NCBI RefSeq assembly: GCF_014208105.1
Contig: NZ_JACHMQ010000001.1
Span: 434,001 to 498,000 of the forward strand
DNA length: 64,000 nucleotides
DNA from: Actinomadura coerulea
GTDB taxonomy: Bacteria; Actinomycetota; Actinomycetes; Streptosporangiales; Streptosporangiaceae
Direction of reading: 5' to 3'
The notes below the pieces were generated by a model. It was given only the letters and a program-made list of their open reading frames with translations. It was not told the DNA's origin and made no database searches. Positions 59,145 through 64,000 of this stretch are shown piece by piece (positions within the stretch are counted from its first letter, which is position 1; every line of letters begins with the position of its first letter). Both the position numbers and the translations under genes were made by a program.

Positions 59145-60241
59145 ATCGGTTGCTCCTCTTGCTCGAATCGGGTGAGGGGACGGGAGGCCCGGCGCCGGGA
59201 CGCGGCGGTGCGCAGCCGCGTCCACGTCCCGGCCAGGCCCCCGGGGAGGAAGAGCACGACGGCGACGACGGCGGCGCCGTACAGGATCCGGGCGGCCTCG
59301 GCGGGGGAGACGCCGCCCGAGCCCGGCGCGGCGACGAGCGGCAGGTCGTCGCCGTAGCGGGTGAGGAGCTGGGGCAGGACGGAGACGAACACCGCGCCCG
59401 CGACGGCCCCGGCCGCGGTGCCGAGCCCGCCGATGACGATCATGGCGAGGTAGTCCAGGGACAGGAACATGCCGAAGTAGTCGGGGACGGTCCGCCGGAA
59501 CGCCAGCGCGAGCAGCGCCCCGGCCGCGCCCGCGTACATCGACGACAGCACGAACACGCCGGCCTGGTAGCGCGCCACCGGGACGCCCATCACCGCCGCC
59601 GCGACCTCGTGGTCGCGGATGGTGTTGAGGGCCCGTCCGGGCCGTCCGCGCAGGATGCCGCGCGCGATCCACACGGCCGGGACCAGCAGCGCGACGGCGA
59701 GGAACCACAGCCGCTCCAGCGCGCCGAGCGGGACGGCGAACACCACGAGTTCCGGGGCGTCGTCGAAGCGGAACCCGGCGATCTCCAGGGGCGGGACGTC
59801 GCGCCCGTTGAACCCGCCGGTGACGCTCTCGGCGTTGAACAGCAGGTGCTGCCCGATGAAGATCAGGGCGAGGGACGCGATGCCGAGGTAGGTGCCGCGC
59901 AGCCGTCCGGCGATGGGGCTGAACAGCCCGCCCGCGACGCCCGCGAGCACGATCGCGCCGAGGAACGCCAGCGGGGTCGGCAGCCCGAGCCCCGCGAGCC
60001 GCGGCCCGGAGCCGGACGCCAGGTAGACGTACCCGTACGCGCCGACCGCGAGGAAGAAGGCGTGCCCCATCGACAGCTGCCCGGTGGCGCCGGTCAGCAG
60101 GTTCAGGCCGATGGCGCCGATCGCCGCCGACATCGCGAACAGGCCCGTCTGCAGCCAGAACGCGTCCAGGTAGAACGGCAGGACCAGCAGGACGAGGGTG
60201 GACGCGGCGGCGGCCGCGAGCCGGATCCGGGGGTCAGACAC
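59141..60241 (-). CDS. LivM-like permease of the branched-chain ABC transporter
   Basis: The 366-residue membrane protein has about ten helices with NLLTGATGQLSMGHAFFLAVGAYG, the LivM-type signature, near residues 47-70. GVPVARYQAGVFVLSSMYAGAAGALLA is near 224-250. A basic C-terminal tail follows. GTG at 60241 overlaps the livH stop. Confidence 0.92.
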   Translation of the reverse strand: MSDPRIRLAAAAASTLVLLVLPFYLDAFWLQTGLFAMSAAIGAIGLNLLTGATGQLSMGHAFFLAVGAYGYVYLASGSGPRLAGLGLPTPLAFLGAIVLAGVAGGLFSPIAGRLRGTYLGIASLALIFIGQHLLFNAESVTGGFNGRDVPPLEIAGFRFDDAPELVVFAVPLGALERLWFLAVALLVPAVWIARGILRGRPGRALNTIRDHEVAAAVMGVPVARYQAGVFVLSSMYAGAAGALLALAFRRTVPDYFGMFLSLDYLAMIVIGGLGTAAGAVAGAVFVSVLPQLLTRYGDDLPLVAAPGSGGVSPAEAARILYGAAVVAVVLFLPGGLAGTWTRLRTAASRRRASRPLTRFEQEEQPI

Positions 60242-61124
60242 GCGACAGCTCCCTCGTCCCGAACAGCCCGGCGGGACGGACGAGCAGCACCGCGAGCATC
60301 ACCAGGAACGGCGCCACGTCGCCGATGCCGCGCCCGAGGAACGCCAGCTCGCCCTGGTACCCCGTCACCAGCGACTCGGTGAGCCCGACGGCGAGGCCGC
60401 CGACGAGCGCGCCCGTCGTGGAGTCCAGACCGCCGAGGATCGCCGCCGGGAACGCCTTCATCGCGGCGAACGAGGTGGCGCGGTCGAGGCCGGGGGTGGG
60501 GAACACGGTCAGGAACAGCGCCGCCACCGCCGCGAGCGCGCCGGCGATCGCCCACGCGGCGAGCGACACGCGGCCCAGCCGGACGCCCATGAGCGCGGCC
60601 GTCTCGCCGTCCTCGGCCGCCGCCCGCATCGCCACGCCCCAGGGCGTGAAGCGGAACGCCAGCAGGAACACGGTGATCAGGGCGGCCGCGGTCACGAACG
60701 CGGCGACGCGCGTCTGCGCGACGCCGACGCCCGCGATCTCGACGACCCTGTCCCCCCACGGGTCGCCGAGGGACAGCACCTGGGTGCCGATCTCCCGGGT
60801 CAGCGCGGTGGTCAGCACGATGTCGACGCCGATCGTGACGATCGCCAGCACGGACCGGTCCTCCGCCCGGGCGCGCCGGAGCACCAGCAGCTCCACCAGC
60901 GCGCCCGCGGCGGCCGCCGCGGCGACGCCCGCGCCGAGCGCCGGCAGGAACCCGATGTCGTCGTGCAGCACGGCCGTCACGTAGCCGCCCGCCAGCAGCA
61001 GCGAGGCGTGCGCGAAGTTGACCACCTCGGTGGCCCGGAAGATGATCACGAAGCCGAGGGCGATCAGCGCGTACACCGACCCCGCCGACACCCCGTTGAC
61101 CACCAGCTCGATGAACGTGCTCAA
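60234..61124 (-). CDS. LivH-like permease of the branched-chain ABC transporter
   Basis: The 296-residue membrane protein has about eight helices with NGVSAGSVYALIALGFVIIFRATEVVNFAHASLL near the start and AAILGGLDSTTGALVGGLAVGL near 230-251. TTG at 61124 has GGAGGG 7 bases upstream. It overlaps both livG (TTGA) and livM. Confidence 0.92.
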   Translation of the reverse strand: MSTFIELVVNGVSAGSVYALIALGFVIIFRATEVVNFAHASLLLAGGYVTAVLHDDIGFLPALGAGVAAAAAAGALVELLVLRRARAEDRSVLAIVTIGVDIVLTTALTREIGTQVLSLGDPWGDRVVEIAGVGVAQTRVAAFVTAAALITVFLLAFRFTPWGVAMRAAAEDGETAALMGVRLGRVSLAAWAIAGALAAVAALFLTVFPTPGLDRATSFAAMKAFPAAILGGLDSTTGALVGGLAVGLTESLVTGYQGELAFLGRGIGDVAPFLVMLAVLLVRPAGLFGTRELSRV

Positions 61125-61942
61125 GGATTTCCCTCCGATTCGGGGGCGCCCGCGGGCGCGTGCGCGGCGCCGAGGTAGGCGCGGATCACGGCCGGGTCGC
61201 GCTGCACCGCCGCGGGCGCGCCGCCCGCGATGCGCCTGCCGAAGTCCAGGACGGTGACCTCGTCGGCCAGCCGCATGACCATCCCCATGTCGTGCTCGAC
61301 GAGCAGGACCGAGAGGCCGAGGTCGGCGCGGGCGCGGGCGATGACCTCGGCCATCCGCCGCCGCTCCGCGCCGTTCATCCCGGCCACCGGCTCGTCCAGG
61401 AGCAGCAGCCGGGGCTCCATCGCGAGCGCCCTGGCCAGCTCGACCCGCTTGCGCACGCCGTAGGGCAGCAGGCCCACGGGCGCGGCCAGGTGCTCGCCGA
61501 CGCCGACGAACGCGGCGATGTCGCGGACGCGGGCCCGGTGCCGCGCGTCCTCCCGGCGCGCCCGCGGCATCCGCAGGCCCGCCGAGGCGAACCCGGCCCG
61601 GGTGAGGCGGTGCCGCCCGAGCATCAGGTTGTCCTCGACGGACAGGTGCCGCGACAGCGCGATGTTCTGGAACGTCCGGGCGACGCCGAGGGCCGCGATC
61701 CGGTGCGGCGGCAGCGCGGTCAGCTCCGCCCCGGCGAACCGCACGCTGCCCCCGCTCGCCCGGTAGACGCCGGAGAGCACGTTGAAGCACGTCGACTTGC
61801 CCGCGCCGTTCGGCCCGATGATCGCGTGGACGCTGCCGGGCGCGACGGTGAAGCCCACCCCGTCCAGGGCGGTCAGCCCCGCGAACCGCACCGTGAGCCC
61901 GCTGACGCGCAGCTCGCCCGCCTCCGGTCCGGCCCCGCTCAT
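61121..61942 (-). CDS. LivG-like ATPase of the branched-chain ABC transporter
   Basis: The 273-residue ATPase has Walker A GPNGAGKSTCFNVLSG (about 42-57) and Q-loop TFQNIALSRHLSV. The signature is degenerate, LLPYGVRKRVELARAL, as is usual for LivG. Walker B is LLLLDEPVAGMN. It couples to LivF. ATG at 61942 overlaps the livF stop (ATGA). Confidence 0.93.
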   Translation of the reverse strand: MSGAGPEAGELRVSGLTVRFAGLTALDGVGFTVAPGSVHAIIGPNGAGKSTCFNVLSGVYRASGGSVRFAGAELTALPPHRIAALGVARTFQNIALSRHLSVEDNLMLGRHRLTRAGFASAGLRMPRARREDARHRARVRDIAAFVGVGEHLAAPVGLLPYGVRKRVELARALAMEPRLLLLDEPVAGMNGAERRRMAEVIARARADLGLSVLLVEHDMGMVMRLADEVTVLDFGRRIAGGAPAAVQRDPAVIRAYLGAAHAPAGAPESEGNP

Positions 61943-62736
61943 CCGGACCACCGCTCCAGCGAGGGCCCGTCCCCGGCCTCGGGCGCCTCGGCGTCCTCGC
62001 CGCCGACGCCGAGGTAGCGGCGCCTGACCTCGTCGCTCGCCGCCAGCTCCGCCGACGGTCCGCGCAGCGTCACCGCGCCGACCTCCAGCACGTGCGCGGA
62101 CGACGACAGCTCCAGCGCCAGCGCCGCGTTCTGCTCGATCAGCAGGATCGCCGTGCCCTGAAGGTTGATCTCCCGGACGGTCTCGGCGATGCGCTCGGCC
62201 ATCATCGGCGCGAGTCCGAGCGTCGGCTCGTCCAGCAGCAGCACGGCCGGGCACGCCATGAGCGCCCGCCCGATCGCGAGCATCTGCTGCTCGCCGCCCG
62301 ACAGCAGCCCCGCGCGCTGGCGCGCCCGCTCCGCCAGCAGCGGGAACAGCGCGAGCACCCGCCCGCGGGCCTTCGCGGCGTCGGACCTGCTCGGCGCGCC
62401 GAGCGCGCCCGCCCGCAGGTTCTCCTCGACGCTGAGCCGGCCGAACACCCGGCGGCCCTCCGGGACCTGCACGACCCCGGCCGCCACGACGGTGGCCGGG
62501 TGCAGGCCCACGAGGGACCGCTCGCCGAGCCTCACCGTGCCCGCGTCCACCGCGCCGCGGTGGAACGGCAGCGTGCCCGAGATCGCGCGGAGCAGGGTCG
62601 TCTTGCCGGCCCCGTTCGCGCCGAGGACGGCCGTGACCGATCCCGCCGGGACGTCCAGCGAGACCTCGCGCAGGGCCCGCACCGCCCGCCCGTAGCTCAC
62701 CGACAGCCCGCGGACCGCGAGGGTCCCGTTCGCCAT
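61939..62736 (-). CDS. LivF-like ATPase of the branched-chain ABC transporter
   Basis: The 265-residue ATPase has Walker A GANGAGKTTLLRAISG (about 38-53), VPEGRRVFGRLSVEENL, signature LLSGGEQQMLAIGRAL and Walker B VLLLDEPTLGLAP. ATG at 62736 has GGAGGGG six bases before it. It is the first gene of the five-gene operon livF-livG-livH-livM-binding protein, all linked by overlaps. Confidence 0.93.
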   Translation of the reverse strand: MANGTLAVRGLSVSYGRAVRALREVSLDVPAGSVTAVLGANGAGKTTLLRAISGTLPFHRGAVDAGTVRLGERSLVGLHPATVVAAGVVQVPEGRRVFGRLSVEENLRAGALGAPSRSDAAKARGRVLALFPLLAERARQRAGLLSGGEQQMLAIGRALMACPAVLLLDEPTLGLAPMMAERIAETVREINLQGTAILLIEQNAALALELSSSAHVLEVGAVTLRGPSAELAASDEVRRRYLGVGGEDAEAPEAGDGPSLERWSG

Positions 62737-62845
62737 GCGCCCCTCCAGAAGTTCGTGTGACCGGCACCCCAGCACGGGGCCCCGACCTGCGTCCACGGGC
62801 CGCGGGCAAGACGGGGCGGGCGTCCAATCGAACGTCGTTCGGGTT

Positions 62846-63343
62846 GTGCGGGGAGCACAGTGCGGGCCGATTCGGGCGGGTGTTCGTCCCTTCCGGGGCC
62901 CGCGCGCGTATGACCCGTCCTCAGCGCCGGTGTGCGGGGGCGAGCGGTTCGAACCCGACAACGCGGCCTACTGCCCGTCCGGCGACTTCGTCACCCGGGA
63001 CGCCCACCTGATGCGGTCGGGCTACGCGCGCGGCGACGCGTGGGTCTACCTGGTGATCTCCCACGAGTGGGGCCACGCGGTACAGAACAGGCTCCGGCGC
63101 GGCCTGGTGTCGCCCGCCGCGGAGCTGCGGGCCGACTGCCTCGCGGGCGCCGCCCTCTACGGCTCGTCCGACGACGGCACGCTGCGCTTCGAGGACGGCG
63201 ACGAGCAGGAGCTGGTGGACGCCTTCGAGGTCATCGGCGACCGGGCGCCCTGGACCAGGCCAGGCGACCACGGCTCGGCCGTCCAGCGCCTGCGCACCTT
63301 CTCGCGCGGCGGCGAGAAGGGCGCGCGGGCCTGCTTCACCTGA
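62846..63343 (+). CDS. Zinc metallopeptidase-like protein, N-terminus uncertain
   Basis: About 165 residues (from a GTG at 62846) resemble the YpfJ-type neutral zinc metallopeptidase: [11 protein letters not shown], the catalytic [12 protein letters not shown] (HExxH) and the third-ligand segment [15 protein letters not shown]. Normal family members are about 280-300 residues with an N-terminal membrane anchor. Here no signal or anchor is encoded, and the frame before 62846 looks noncoding. It may be an N-terminally truncated remnant or a short variant. No ribosome site is seen. Confidence 0.6.
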   Translation: MRGAQCGPIRAGVRPFRGPRAYDPSSAPVCGGERFEPDNAAYCPSGDFVTRDAHLMRSGYARGDAWVYLVISHEWGHAVQNRLRRGLVSPAAELRADCLAGAALYGSSDDGTLRFEDGDEQELVDAFEVIGDRAPWTRPGDHGSAVQRLRTFSRGGEKGARACFT

Positions 63344-63626
63344 GGCGGCGCTCCACCGACTCGACCTTGGCGTCGAGGGCGCCGGTCACGCCGGGCCGGA
63401 TGTCGGCCTTGACGACGAGGCTCACCCGCGGCGCCCGCGCCGCGACCGCGTCGGTGGCGGCCTTCACCACGGCCATCACCTCGTCCCACTCGCCCTCGAT
63501 CGTGGTGAACATGGCGTCGGTCCGGTTGGGCAGGCCGCTCGCCCGCACCACCCGGACCGCCTCGGCGACGAGCTCGCCGACCTCCTCGCCCGCGCCGAGC
63601 GGGGTGACCGAGAACGCGACGAGCAT
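63336..63626 (-). CDS. MTH1187-family thiamine-binding protein
   Basis: The 96-residue protein matches the MTH1187/YqgV (DUF77) family: [36 protein letters not shown] and [13 protein letters not shown]. Members bind thiamine or hydroxymethylpyrimidine and form tetramers. It ends 8 bases inside the 3' end of the converging peptidase-like gene. Confidence 0.88.
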   Translation of the reverse strand: MLVAFSVTPLGAGEEVGELVAEAVRVVRASGLPNRTDAMFTTIEGEWDEVMAVVKAATDAVAARAPRVSLVVKADIRPGVTGALDAKVESVERRLR

Positions 63627-63641
63627 CGCGCACCTCCGAAA

Positions 63642-64000
63642 CTAGGGTTGGACGACCTGCCGTACCACGATCTCATCCAGCCGCCGCTCGACGACCACCC
63701 CCACCGGCCAGTCGCGCACGAGGCAGCGCAGCAGGGCCGCCTCGTGCTCGGCGAAGGAGGGGTCGCAGCCCTGCTGTTCGAGGCTGGAGCGGATGGCCAG
63801 GACGTAGTCGGCGTCGGTGAAGCCCGGGATCTCGCGGACCATCGCGGTGGTCGTGGCGCGATGGGAGTTGAGCCCGGCGAAGGAGCGGCCGCACCCGCAG
63901 CCGCCGTCGGGGTCGTCGCGGTCGCGGGCGCACACCGTCCCGATGTGGACCAGCTCGCCCTCGACGCACCAGTCGAAGTCGTTGCCGCGGAATCCCTGGC
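63642..64000 (-). CDS. Conserved actinobacterial protein, partial (DUF7715-like)
   Basis: The frame runs off the window end, so the N-terminus is missing. The visible 119 residues include GNDFDWCVEGELVHIGTVC, DPDGGCGCGRSFAGLNSHRATTTAMV and a C-terminal half ending VVERRLDEIVVRQVVQP. The Cys-rich GGCGCGRSF and following HRATTT are conserved in a small actinobacterial family of unknown function. The Cys cluster could bind a metal. Confidence 0.7.
   Translation of the reverse strand, partial: QGFRGNDFDWCVEGELVHIGTVCARDRDDPDGGCGCGRSFAGLNSHRATTTAMVREIPGFTDADYVLAIRSSLEQQGCDPSFAEHEAALLRCLVRDWPVGVVVERRLDEIVVRQVVQP

Overview
The window is very GC-rich (roughly 70% or more outside one island). It uses GTG/TTG starts freely, carries IdeR-type iron boxes and F420/mycothiol-era actinobacterial families, and holds a Streptomyces-plasmid-type integrative element. 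All of this points to a filamentous actinomycete. My guess, from gene content only, is a Thermomonosporaceae/Streptosporangiales member such as Actinomadura.

Region 1 (1-13.4 kb) is chromosomal housekeeping: a MocR-type regulator divergent from a DinB/maleylpyruvate-isomerase-like protein, an orphan MsiK/UgpC-like sugar ABC ATPase, a Tat-exported M20 peptidase, dnaG followed by a primary-type sigma factor, a YbjQ-like protein, and efeO-efeB behind an iron box. Region 2 (12.2-22.6 kb) is a tellurium-resistance-type stress locus: a coiled-coil protein, three TerD-family proteins, a TerC/DUF475 membrane protein, then a translationally coupled set of enzymes (CitE-like lyase, phosphoribosyltransferase-TRSP, StiP/PRTase-like protein, HAD phosphatase) and a GH63-like glycosidase. 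This set matches the Ter-linked module predicted by comparative genomics to make a nucleoside-like metabolite.

Region 3 (23,568-44,215) is a complete, about 20.6-kb actinomycete integrative and conjugative element (AICE) inserted in the 3' end of tRNA-Asn. A 21-bp core repeat flanks it, and each end carries a matching 20-bp arm-type repeat. It has integrase, excisionase, an iteron-rich probable replication origin, a prim-pol/helicase replication pair coupled to a C5 cytosine methyltransferase, an FtsK-like TraB DNA translocase with tandem repeats just behind it (candidate transfer locus), a run of membrane and zinc-ribbon mini-proteins, and a GntR/UTRA repressor with CGTATACG operators. At its right end is cargo of clearly lower GC: a large NACHT-type NTPase divergent from a SAM-methyltransferase-like protein. 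This is the best candidate here for an undescribed defence or conflict system.

Region 4 (44.2-64 kb) returns to the chromosome: two gene remnants beside attR, a full mrpABCDEFG antiporter operon with A and B fused, an iron-siderophore uptake locus around a second iron box, a drug exporter with its MarR regulator, a branched-chain amino-acid-type ABC transporter (five genes), a zinc-peptidase-like gene, a thiamine-binding MTH1187-family protein, and a partial conserved protein at the edge.
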